Of a DNA stretch of 64,000 nt, positions 7,499 through 14,635 are shown piece after piece. The notes beneath the pieces were generated by a model. It saw only the letters and a list, made by a program, of their open reading frames with translations, ran no database searches and had not been told where the DNA came from. Position 1 is the first letter of the stretch. Every line of letters begins with the position of its first letter. Source of the DNA: Aliamphritea ceti (GTDB taxonomy: Bacteria > Pseudomonadota > Gammaproteobacteria > Pseudomonadales > Balneatricaceae); assembly GCF_024347215.1 (NCBI RefSeq), contig NZ_AP025282.1, forward strand, positions 3,286,001-3,350,000, read 5' to 3'. The position numbers and the translations under genes are program-made.

Positions 7499-8211
7499 TT
7501 AGTAAAACTGACATTCGAATACCCATTCACCGGATTCGTTTTTGTTAAAGTAAGCAATACCATTATCGGCCCACATCCAATTCGGTTTTTCTTCACTGCC
7601 TATTTGAAACACATAGCCGTCTAGGTTATGACTGTGCTGAATACATTTCGGGAACCCTCCAAATTTAGTTCCGGGATAGCGATTATAATCATAAAAAAAT
7701 TTTCATCTTCACCATCTGATTCATTGATAGGAGTCATATCTACAATGTCCCAAGCATTTTCCCAATCTGGAGTATCATCAACAACCTTGTTCCATTGTAT
7801 TGGAAAGCCTTTAATTAAATCAGGCTCTTTTGATTTAGGAAGTAATTGTAAGTCATCTAAAGATTCATATTCCCTTATTTCCCACCCCTCACCGTGAGGC
7901 TTATCAAACGGCAATTCTTCACGGTTTGTGAATACAACCAAAAATTTTGTTTTTTGTAGCTCTGGAGGAATTACTGGCAATTCTGAAATTTTTACTTGAA
8001 GCAAGCAAAACATTTCCTTGCCTTTATAGGTAGGAAGCACTTCACCTTTTGAACCTATTCCCTGACCTCCAAACCAAGAAGTTATTTTATCTTCTGGTGG
8101 ACGAAACCCACCAATTTTAGCTACAGATGCTTCTTTTAAGTGGAGGTCCAATTCTTCGTATGTTTCTTTAACTGATTTCATAATCTCACTTACAGCTAAC
8201 GCCTTGCTCAA
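7499..8211 (-). pseudogene. DUF1963 (YwqG-like) protein with a one-base frameshift (cassette gene)
   Basis: The uninterrupted frame covers 7621-8211 (196 residues), with DUF1963 features: GGFRPPEDKITSWFGG, EMFCLLQVKISELP, FLVVFTNREELP. Its last residues lose the family pattern after LNLEG. Adding one base in the CCC run at 7655-7657 (plus strand) restores FPKCIQHSHNLDGYVFQIGS, then NWMWADNGIAYF and a stop at 7499-7501. That is the typical DUF1963 C-terminus, and it ends 5 bases from the attC, as a cassette gene should. The shift sits in a short homopolymer, so a sequencing error is as likely as real decay. Family function is unknown. Confidence 0.8.
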
Positions 8212-8265
8212 CGGAAAAATGCGAGCGCGAGCGAGTAGTTTTTCCGATGCAGCAACTTGTTATAC
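8194..8265 (-). other. attC site
   Basis: AGCTAAC and GTTATAC ends; inner arms ACGGAAAAATGC / TTTTTCCGATGC pair. 72 bp, well formed. Confidence 0.82.
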
Positions 8266-8276
8266 ATTTTGTAATT

Positions 8277-9191
8277 TCATTTTGCAGCACGACTTCCTAG
8301 CACCCAAATACTTAATAATAAAAGTCCACCACCAACCCACTGTAATATACTCAAGTGTTGACCAAGTAAAAAAGCTGATAGCACAACAGCTGTCAGTGGC
8401 TCAAGTAATGTTGCAACAGTAAGCTCAGTGGGTTTAAGACGTGCTGCGCCCCAGCTGAATATTAATAATGCTAAAGCTGCAGTTACTAGACCAAGGTAGA
8501 GTAACCAAACTTGAGGTGGAAACTCTGCTGGCCAGGAGAATGGACGATAAAGAGTAGTTAAGCCCATTATTATGGCTGCAACCACAGTAAGACACGTTGT
8601 TGCTAGGCCAGCCCCAAGAGCGATAGAAATACGACCACTGATCATTGAGAAACCAGCGTACAGAAATGCCGAACCAATAGAAAAAGCGACGCCAAGCATG
8701 GTGTTATGAGAATTAATGTTTGAAGTTGTAGAACCATGTTGAGTGATGATTAAAACTGTACCTGTAATTGCTCCCAAAAGCACAAGAATTAGTTGTAAAT
8801 CCGCCATCTCTTGACCACGAAATACTGAAATTATTGTAACGATGACAGGAGGTAAACAGAGTGCTATTAGTGTTGGAATTGCAGCACCCATTTGCTCTAT
8901 ACCAAGAAACCAAAGTAATACATAACCTGACATTGCTGTTCCAGCAATAAATACAATTGGTAAAATTGGACGTAATTTTCTCCAAACAATTCGACGACCA
9001 AAAATTATGGCTAGAACTACTGCACCAATGAGAAAGCGCCAAAAAGAGACATTTTCAGGAGTAAAACCATGTTGGGCTACGAGTATATTAACAACAAGCG
9101 CACCTGTTCCCCATAATACACCTGCTCCGCAAGCGGCTAATAACGCTAGCTTCGAAGACCTATAATGCGTAGGAATTTTATTAGAAGACAT
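8277..9191 (-). CDS. EamA/DMT family transporter (cassette gene)
   Basis: A 304-residue membrane protein with ten hydrophobic segments in two repeats, as in drug/metabolite (EamA) exporters. It opens LALLAACGAGVLWGTGALVVN; the second EamA repeat starts around residue 165 (GVAFSIGSAFLYAGFSMISG) and has the typical PLTAVVLSAFLLGQ near the end. Substrate unknown; relatives export amino acids, purines or small metabolites. It is the largest cassette in the array and complete. Its stop is 12 bases from the attC at 8194-8265, and the start is 24 bases from the next attC. A second, unrelated EamA gene is at 54133. Confidence 0.88.
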   Translation of the reverse strand: MSSNKIPTHYRSSKLALLAACGAGVLWGTGALVVNILVAQHGFTPENVSFWRFLIGAVVLAIIFGRRIVWRKLRPILPIVFIAGTAMSGYVLLWFLGIEQMGAAIPTLIALCLPPVIVTIISVFRGQEMADLQLILVLLGAITGTVLIITQHGSTTSNINSHNTMLGVAFSIGSAFLYAGFSMISGRISIALGAGLATTCLTVVAAIIMGLTTLYRPFSWPAEFPPQVWLLYLGLVTAALALLIFSWGAARLKPTELTVATLLEPLTAVVLSAFLLGQHLSILQWVGGGLLLLSIWVLGSRAAK

Positions 9192-9214
9192 GGGATATTT
9201 TCAGTTTTTGGTTT

Positions 9215-9313
9215 GTATAACGCCGCAATAAGCGGCAAAAAGTAGTTGGCTAAACGTTGTGAGAAACGAACAAAAGCCAACTGTTTTTTATCCGTTTAAT
9301 TGCCTTGTTAGGC
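9215..9313 (-). other. attC site
   Basis: GTATAAC and GTTAGGC ends; body TTGGCTAAACG / AAAAGCCAACTG shared with the attC at 7043-7140. The stop of the Imm41-like frame lies in the right end. Confidence 0.82.
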
Positions 9314-9712
9314 AATTGATAGCAAAGGATTTGGCATATCAAAATCTGCCTCATCTAAAACCTCACCTGTAATAGCCCCTAATATTGCATCCTGAAAACG
9401 TTCTTGAAGTTCATATAATTCTTCATCATTTACAGATGTAATCTGCCAATCAACAGCTGGATTGGTATGAGAATCTATCTATATCAAAACGTTCTGTTGA
9501 ATATACAAGAGAGCATAAGATAATTCTCTACTCACCGATAATTCGTCATCTATTTCTTTAGCTATATCGATTAAAGCTTTGTGCAATACCCAAAACTTAT
9601 CTAAATCCCACTCACCGTGCTCAGACAAATAGCCATAGAAAGAATCTTCCCATTCTAGGCAGCCATCACCAGGGATATTTTTGAATATTTCGACTAAGGA
9701 TTTATTTACCAT
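9308..9712 (-). pseudogene. Imm41-like protein interrupted by an in-frame TAG (cassette gene)
   Basis: From ATG at 9712 the frame reads MVNKSLVEIFKNIPGDGCLE, then WEDSFYGYLSEHGEWDL and ISRELSY-like SVSRELSYALLYIQQ, and hits a TAG at 9481-9479. The same frame continues without a break (IDSHTNPAVDWQITSVNDEE ... FQDAILGAITGEV) to a TAA at 9310-9308 inside the attC, as expected for an intact cassette gene of 134 residues. The layout resembles Imm41-family immunity proteins of contact-dependent toxin systems, judged from memory and not certain. Upstream codons to 9823 are open but lie in the neighbouring attC and are not used. Confidence 0.65.
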
Positions 9713-9717
9713 GATGT

Positions 9718-9804
9718 GCCTAACGCCGCTATAAAAGGCGCGCTTTAGCGCGTCCAGTGGAGGCCGCTTTTTGGCCGGAACGGTTTTTGATAACCTTGTT
9801 AGCT
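9718..9804 (-). other. attC site
   Basis: GCCTAAC and GTTAGCT ends with inner pairing GGCGCGC / GCGCGTCC and GGCCGCTTTTTGGCC; 87 bp. It directly abuts the stop of the next gene (9805). Confidence 0.82.
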
Positions 9805-10161
9805 TTATGCATGGTATGAGCAACCTTCTATTAATACATTACCTACTCGCTCTCTAAAACCATAAATTAATAGACCAGGCTCTTTCCGAGTTTCTAATTT
9901 CACTTTCCATAGCACTATCACATGATCAGGGTTTCTATGGATTGCCACTAAATCCGAGATTGTGTGTTTGCCATATGAATCGTAATTTTCTTCAATCTGT
10001 CGATTGAATTCTTCTTCTGGAAAGTTCTCGGAAGGATTCTCATCAATAAAGTACTGAATAAAACCACTGTAGTTTTTATTATTCCATGATTGTTCAGTAT
10101 GCTCTGCTAGAGGCTGTACTAGATCTAGTATTTCCTTGTCGCTAAGACCCTTAGTTTTCAT
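9805..10161 (-). CDS. hypothetical protein (cassette gene)
   Basis: A 118-residue protein: an N-terminal helix (SDKEILDLVQPLAEHTEQSW), then NNKNYSGFIQYF and beta strands such as VIVLWKVKLETRK and GLLIYGFRERVG. The alpha-then-beta order and the WxxxxYxxFxxxF pattern suggest an NTF2/SnoaL-like fold, but this is a guess from pattern only. The stop codon adjoins the attC at 9718-9804, and the start is 32 bases from the next attC, so it is a complete cassette gene. Confidence 0.65.
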   Translation of the reverse strand: MKTKGLSDKEILDLVQPLAEHTEQSWNNKNYSGFIQYFIDENPSENFPEEEFNRQIEENYDSYGKHTISDLVAIHRNPDHVIVLWKVKLETRKEPGLLIYGFRERVGNVLIEGCSYHA

Positions 10162-10193
10162 CGTATCATCTCTATTTTCGGACTGGTTTTAGA

Positions 10194-10251
10194 AGCTAAC
10201 GCTTCACTAATGCGCGCGCTTTTTGCGTCGCCTTTGAGTGACTTGTTAGCT
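10194..10251 (-). other. attC site
   Basis: AGCTAAC and GTTAGCT ends are exact mirror images; inner arms TTCACTAA / TTGAGTGA. 58 bp. The stop codon of the next gene overlaps its right end. Confidence 0.82.
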
Positions 10252-10872
10252 GCGGACCTCTGCCACAGCTACGGATTTACATATTACAAAGCATGTATCA
10301 AACACTAATGCCTTGCACCCACCCTCAGGATTATATGAGGGTACAAAATTGGTTTTAATGTGGCTGCCAACTGCACTTTGATAAAGTTCCATTAGTGGTT
10401 TAGGTCCCTGCGCTAGCTGCCCATTGGAGCCTTTACAGAACTCTATGAACTGGCCCGCATTATATGTATTGGCAAAGTCAGAAAGGGGACGCCAGCCACC
10501 AAATAGTTTTTCATGGGCCTCCCAGACCCGACCTAGTATTTCATACCGACTTTCTGGCTCTGAGGAGTAATAAAGCCCCCCATGAGGCTCATTGTGATTC
10601 CATAGTAACTGGTGAGAATCCGTAAATTCGATCTCACCAGTTACAGAAGGTTGCACTTCGCTTTCGGTTACTCCGTGACACGTAATCTTGAAATAGCGTG
10701 TAACATCATAGTCGGTCCAATCATCACACCGGAAATCGATTACTAAATCGTGTGAATAATCTACGGCCGTGATTCGACCATTAAGATCTTCGTATAGCTT
10801 CTCTGATAATTCTTCAATGTTCATAATTACGTGCACTAACATTTTAATACTGCGCCGGCTCGATTTGCCCAT
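10246..10872 (-). CDS. hypothetical protein, first gene of the cassette array
   Basis: A 208-residue frame with no recognised family. It contains RITAVDYSHDLVIDFRCDDW, an aromatic-rich middle (LLWNHNEPHGGLYYSSEPES) and a C-terminus ending in the attC. It appears to be a soluble alpha/beta protein without signal peptide. Start choice is uncertain: the first ATG (10872) has no ribosome site, and ATG at 10824 (MNIEELSEKLYEDL) gives a cleaner 192-residue protein. Just before that ATG, GTTAGTG at 10840-10834 resembles a cassette boundary. Being furthest upstream in the shared reading direction, it would be the first cassette, yet no integrase or attI follows. Confidence 0.65.
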   Translation of the reverse strand: MGKSSRRSIKMLVHVIMNIEELSEKLYEDLNGRITAVDYSHDLVIDFRCDDWTDYDVTRYFKITCHGVTESEVQPSVTGEIEFTDSHQLLWNHNEPHGGLYYSSEPESRYEILGRVWEAHEKLFGGWRPLSDFANTYNAGQFIEFCKGSNGQLAQGPKPLMELYQSAVGSHIKTNFVPSYNPEGGCKALVFDTCFVICKSVAVAEVRS

Positions 10873-10895
10873 GAAGGAAAAGGTAATGATTGAAA

Positions 10896-10916
10896 GTATA
10901 TAGTTGATCTATATAC
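10896..10916. promoter_or_regulatory. operator-like inverted repeat
   Basis: Perfect 8-bp arms GTATATAG / CTATATAC separated by TTGAT, upstream of the first cassette gene. The size and symmetry fit a dimeric regulator's operator; the protein is unknown. Confidence 0.45.
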
Positions 10917-10949
10917 CTTTTTCTGTAGCACATCCTTTTTCTTTTCTGG

Positions 10950-11002
10950 CAAAACGAGCGCGCTCGTTTTGTCTGAATCGACAGGCGCAGTATTTCGCCT
11001 GT
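10950..11002. repeat. two adjacent palindromes at the right edge of the cassette array
   Basis: A perfect 22-bp palindrome (half-site CAAAACGAGCG, 10950-10971) is followed after 9 bases by a hairpin ACAGGCG / CGCCTGT (10981-11002). The first may act as a bidirectional terminator or be a remnant of a recombination site. The rest of the gap to 11273 shows no gene or other clear signal. Confidence 0.5.
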
Positions 11003-11284
11003 TGATATCCTTATCCGACTCATATTGCAGGATTTTTACAGGTTATACCAGTAGCTAAACGTGCCAGACTCCGCTTTCTTAACTGACAAAACGCGCCTAC
11101 ATTCAGCATTTCTGTGAATATACTGTCTAATTACACAGTTATGCTATGAAGAATATCCACAAGATGGATGATATGAGTGATAACACTGTCATAGCCTTAT
11201 CTGCATAACTATCCGATCCGTTTTTTAGTAGTTCTCGCCCTACAGCATTAAAGTATTCAGGCTAAGAATATATCAGCCACAAAA

Positions 11285-11314
11285 AGCCGCCGATCACTTG
11301 CGTTACCGGCGGCT
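11285..11314 (-). terminator. terminator hairpin (duplicate of the cbiX terminator)
   Basis: Stem AGCCGCCG / CGGCGGCT; minus-strand T-run follows. Matches the hairpin at 12073-12104. Confidence 0.65.
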
Positions 11315-11342
11315 TCTGTTTTGCTCTTTTAGCTAGTTAAGA

Positions 11343-11414
11343 TTACTTTTTGTGAACAAAAGTCTCATCGGCTTTTACCAGGCCGATACGGTCTTGTTTT
11401 TCATCCAAAACATC
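11343..11414 (-). pseudogene. relic of a cbiX C-terminal tail
   Basis: The minus strand reads LDEKQDRIGLVKADETFVHK plus a final K and stop. This is nearly the last residues of the intact CbiX (LDEEQDRIGLVKAEETFAHK). A TAA at 11417-11415 lies directly upstream and no more of the gene is present. Substitutions are conservative, so the copy was probably once part of a working gene. Confidence 0.8.
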
Positions 11415-11520
11415 TTACAGAAACGAGCCTAGCGAGCGTTCAATTACCGCATATTTTTCTTACCAAGCCTTTGATAGTTCAAGTAATATAAGTAAAAATC
11501 GATACATATTAAGGACCGAT

Positions 11521-12030
11521 ATGTTTAAAAATATGCTTCTGACTTCCGCAGTACTTTCTACCTTAACAGGCTGCGCTACAGCTCCCGACTATGTAACACC
11601 AGAAAATGTAGAAACAACACAAATACACGTCACACGTGACATTAAAGCACCTTTAATCGGTGGAACCAGCACTCAGATCTTCAATATGAAAGCATTTAAA
11701 AAATGTGATGAACCAATGCAAGCTGGAAACACCCGCTTCATGATGCTGGTTGAAGGCCATCCTTTAATGACGAACTTTAATGAAAACGGCGTAAATGTAC
11801 CGGTTGGCAAGCCTCTCAGCCTGTTTATGTTTTCGGTGTCAGGTGCAATGAGTACCTGCTCAGGTATTGTTAAATTCACACCAGAATCCGGCAAAAATTA
11901 CGACATCAAGCTGAATGGTGATCTGACAGCTATCAACCCCTATTGCACAACCGAGTTATGGAGTATGCCTGAAGGCTCAGATGTTGCTCAGCAAGAACGC
12001 TTTGAAGAATTTGACGACTGCCAATCATAG
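11521..12030 (+). CDS. putative lipoprotein, unknown function
   Basis: A 169-residue protein with a short signal peptide and lipobox LTGC (Cys18), so it should be a lipid-anchored envelope protein. The mature part is mostly beta-like, with four further cysteines (KKCDEP, STCSG, PYCTT, DDCQS) that could form disulfides in the periplasm. No family recognised. A ribosome site AAGGACC lies 9 bases before the ATG. It is the only plus-strand gene in this stretch and lies between the intact cbiX 3' end and its decayed copy. Confidence 0.7.
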   Translation: MFKNMLLTSAVLSTLTGCATAPDYVTPENVETTQIHVTRDIKAPLIGGTSTQIFNMKAFKKCDEPMQAGNTRFMMLVEGHPLMTNFNENGVNVPVGKPLSLFMFSVSGAMSTCSGIVKFTPESGKNYDIKLNGDLTAINPYCTTELWSMPEGSDVAQQERFEEFDDCQS

Positions 12031-12072
12031 TTCATCTTTCTGAGCATCCCTTTTAAAACATCAGCCATAAAA

Positions 12073-12104
12073 AAACCGCCGGTCACTTGCGTCACCGGCG
12101 GTTT
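12073..12104 (-). terminator. Rho-independent terminator of the cobalamin operon
   Basis: An 11-bp stem AAACCGCCGGT / ACCGGCGGTTT with a 10-base loop. On the minus strand a run of seven T follows. It lies 28 bases past the cbiX stop and may also serve the convergent lipoprotein gene. Confidence 0.85.
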
Positions 12105-12131
12105 CTGTTTTGCTCTGTTAGCTAGTGCAGC

Positions 12132-13409
12132 TTACTTTTTGTGAGCAAAGGTCTCTTCAGCTTTTACCAGGCCGATACGGTCTTGCTCTTCGTCCAGTAC
12201 TTCCTGTGGGAACTGGCTCATGAAGCAGCAGCATACGCCTTCACCGATCATGGTACGTGGCCCAAGTGGGTGTGCAATGTGCTTGTAGATACCGTGGCTG
12301 TGGCCATGATCATGGTCGTGTGAATGTCCGTGATCGTGAGAATGCCCATGATCATGGTCGTGTGAATGTCCGTGATCGTGCGAGTGACCATGATCATGTG
12401 AATGATCGTGATCGTGCGAGTGACCATGATCATGTGAATGATCGTGATCGTGCGATTGAGCCTGCTCATGCGAGTGGCCGTGATCATGTGAATGATCATG
12501 CTCGCCTTCATTCGGATTGAATTCGGCATGGTGATGGTGAACATCTACTTCGCCAGCAGCCAGACGGCGCTTGAAGGATTCCATCAGGCTTTCGTTGCTC
12601 AGGTCCTGCTCACCATCAAGAATTTCACGGACGCGAATTTCAAATGCGTCGATCACTTTCTCATGGTCGTTCAGGTAAGGTGTCTTGATAAACTCAATAC
12701 CCTGGTTCTGTTCAGCAACCTGATCTACATAACCGTAGATACGCTTGATCAGACGGCCTGTAAACAGGAAGTAAGGCGCAACAACTACGCGCTTGTAACC
12801 CAGCTTCAGCAGCTTCTCCATACCTACGCCCACTGAAGGGTAAGTTACACCGGAGTAAACCGTATCAGCCCAGCCGAAGCCCATGTTTTCGTTAACGATA
12901 CGGGTCAGCTTAGCGGCTTCTGCGTTTGCGCCGGTATCGGATGTACCACGGCCTACAACAACCAGCAGCGTGTCGTACAGGTTTTCTGGTGGGTTTTCAG
13001 GATCCAGCCCCATAGACTCATAAATGCGTGCCTGGAAGGCTTCGATCATTGCCGGGTGCAGACCCAGCTCGCTGCCGTAATGCATTTCGATCTGGCTGTT
13101 GTTCTCTTCAAACGTCGTCAGCACAGACGGGATATCATTCTTGGCGTGAGTCGCCGCAAACAGCATACCCGGAATAGCATAAACTTCTTCAACGCCCTGC
13201 TCCAGCAGAGAGTTCAGGCTCATATGAATATTCGGCGCAGAAAACTCAAGGAAACCGTATTCAACCGGGATATCCGGGAAGCGCTTCTTCAGGCCTGCTG
13301 CCACTAAACCAAATTCGCGTTCTGCATCTTTGTCACGGCTACCGTGACCACAGACCATAATGCCTTTTTTTGACACAATTTCTCTCCGCATCTTGTCGCC
13401 CTGTTTCAT
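12132..13409 (-). CDS. cbiX: sirohydrochlorin cobaltochelatase CbiX with His-rich tail
   Basis: Inserts cobalt into sirohydrochlorin, the early-insertion step of cobalamin synthesis. It has 425 residues. The first CbiX half begins MVCGHGSRDKDAEREF (catalytic His in GHGSR), with LFAATHAKNDIP as the second His motif. A second half begins LLVVVGRGTSDTGANAEA, so both domains of a long CbiX are present. Then comes a His/Asp-rich stretch (about residues 290-380, HDHDHSHDHGHS repeats) likely to bind cobalt or nickel, and a C-terminus with CCC at GVCCCFMSQF. It is the last gene of the operon, followed by a terminator. The ATG used is the furthest upstream; internal ATGs at codons 7 or 18 are possible. 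Confidence 0.92.
   Translation of the reverse strand: MKQGDKMRREIVSKKGIMVCGHGSRDKDAEREFGLVAAGLKKRFPDIPVEYGFLEFSAPNIHMSLNSLLEQGVEEVYAIPGMLFAATHAKNDIPSVLTTFEENNSQIEMHYGSELGLHPAMIEAFQARIYESMGLDPENPPENLYDTLLVVVGRGTSDTGANAEAAKLTRIVNENMGFGWADTVYSGVTYPSVGVGMEKLLKLGYKRVVVAPYFLFTGRLIKRIYGYVDQVAEQNQGIEFIKTPYLNDHEKVIDAFEIRVREILDGEQDLSNESLMESFKRRLAAGEVDVHHHHAEFNPNEGEHDHSHDHGHSHEQAQSHDHDHSHDHGHSHDHDHSHDHGHSHDHGHSHDHDHGHSHDHGHSHDHDHGHSHGIYKHIAHPLGPRTMIGEGVCCCFMSQFPQEVLDEEQDRIGLVKAEETFAHKK
12296..12500. repeat. minisatellite inside cbiX encoding the His-rich region
   Basis: Two perfect tandem 36-bp units (12372-12407 and 12408-12443) are followed by a partial third. To their left lie degenerate 42-bp units of the same family. 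Each encodes HDH/SHD repeats. Copy number could vary between strains. Confidence 0.85.
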
Positions 13410-13474
13410 ATCTCAGAGCTCTATATTCTTAGTATGTTTTGTTGCTCACATCTGCATGTAACAGATGTTGTCGA

Positions 13475-14635
13475 TTAAATCGTTTCCAGCCGGGCCTGCA
13501 GCTGTGCAGACGCCTCCGGTTGCAGTGCGTCTATGATGCCAGTACGTAACAGCATGCTGCCATCGTGCAGGTCAATCAAACGCACTAAAACTCCCTGTTC
13601 TGCCAGCTTTTGATACAACTTATAAGCAGCTGGCTTAGCTAATCTGTGACAGGCGAATAACTGTTCCCGGCAAAAAGGCTGTGCATCATACGCCGCCAAA
13701 ACCGGTTGTAAAAGTTTTTCTGTCAGTTCCGCATTGGCAGCAATATTCTGCCGCGCCTGCTGTTGCCATTGCACATCATTCAGCGCCGCAATCGCGACTG
13801 TTTGCGCCGGCCCGTTTACCGGCCATGGGCCCAGCAACTTTGCTAAGCCCTGTATGACATCTTCACTGCCAAAAATAGCGCCTAGCCTGATGCCCGCTAA
13901 GCCAAAAAACTTCCCGAACGAACGCAGCACCAGCATATTAGGGCGGTTAAATTCACCTAATACACTCTCTTCCGGATGAAGGTCTACAAAAGCTTCATCT
14001 ACAATCAGCTTCGCACCAGGTTTTAGCCTGTCCGCCCAGTTAGCTAACTGCTGCGGGGTAAACTTCAGCCCGGTTGGGTTATTCGGGTTAATCACTAACA
14101 GATGAAAGCTGTCATCTGTTTTGGCTGACATTTCTACTGAGCGGTCTACTGAACAGTCTAATGAGCGATCTAATGCCAGCTCTATCGCCTGCTCTGCAGC
14201 AGCATGATCCAGCGCCGGATAATAACGCAGTTCAGCGCCATACTCTTCCCAGTGCTGGCGGTGTTCCTGATAACCAAAGTCCGGCAGCAGTACCGGCATA
14301 TCTTCTAATACTTCCGGCAAAAACTGAATAATCGGCTGGCTACCATTCGCCAGCTGATAAGGTAAATCACCGTAATAGCTGCGCACAGCTTCATCCAGCT
14401 CAGGACGTAAATATGGCAGTGCCTGATAGGCCTGACTGTCGAACGCCGGTAGCGGGTAATACTGTGGATTGATGCCTGTCGAAAGGTCAATCCAGTTTTC
14501 CACTGCTGTGCCAAATTGCTGACTGGCGGAATACAGATCACCGCCATGGCACAAGTTCAACTCCTGACCTGCCAGCTGGTTTTTACCACCAGCTTCTTCA
14601 ATATCTATTGCGACAGACCTGCTCAGCTCACTCAT
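13475..14635 (-). CDS. cobC: threonine-phosphate decarboxylase
   Basis: A PLP enzyme that makes (R)-1-amino-2-propanol phosphate, the aminopropanol linker of cobalamin (called CobC in Pseudomonas, CobD in Salmonella). From ATG at 14635 it has 386 residues: LCHGGDLYSASQQFG and WIDLSTGINP near the N-terminus, NPNNPTG in the middle, VDEAFVDL, and the PLP-lysine region VLRSFGKFFGLAGIRLG. The frame is open upstream to 14704, but the start at 14635 forms a TAATG overlap with the cbiB stop, implying translational coupling. The insertion DRSLDCSVDRSVEMSAK around residue 155 is low-complexity and unusual. Confidence 0.9.
   Translation of the reverse strand: MSELSRSVAIDIEEAGGKNQLAGQELNLCHGGDLYSASQQFGTAVENWIDLSTGINPQYYPLPAFDSQAYQALPYLRPELDEAVRSYYGDLPYQLANGSQPIIQFLPEVLEDMPVLLPDFGYQEHRQHWEEYGAELRYYPALDHAAAEQAIELALDRSLDCSVDRSVEMSAKTDDSFHLLVINPNNPTGLKFTPQQLANWADRLKPGAKLIVDEAFVDLHPEESVLGEFNRPNMLVLRSFGKFFGLAGIRLGAIFGSEDVIQGLAKLLGPWPVNGPAQTVAIAALNDVQWQQQARQNIAANAELTEKLLQPVLAAYDAQPFCREQLFACHRLAKPAAYKLYQKLAEQGVLVRLIDLHDGSMLLRTGIIDALQPEASAQLQARLETI

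Larger units (their letters stand above)
11274..11414 (-). repeat. diverged second copy of the 3' end and terminator of cbiX
   Basis: This segment aligns along its whole length with 12059-12205, with matching terminator, spacer and coding tail at roughly 80-85 percent identity by eye. The segment between the two copies holds the lipoprotein gene on the other strand. Confidence 0.8.

Noticed and set aside
9713..9823. Upstream extension of the Imm41-like frame to an earlier start
   Set aside because: It lies in the neighbouring attC and gives a low-quality basic leader; the ATG at 9712 fits the cassette border.
10873..11520. Expected site of an integron integrase upstream of the first cassette
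   Set aside because: No frame of integrase length or motif on either strand.
12296..12530. Regular short repeats that could be taken for a CRISPR array
   Set aside because: They lie in frame within cbiX, encode His/Asp repeats and have no unique spacers.
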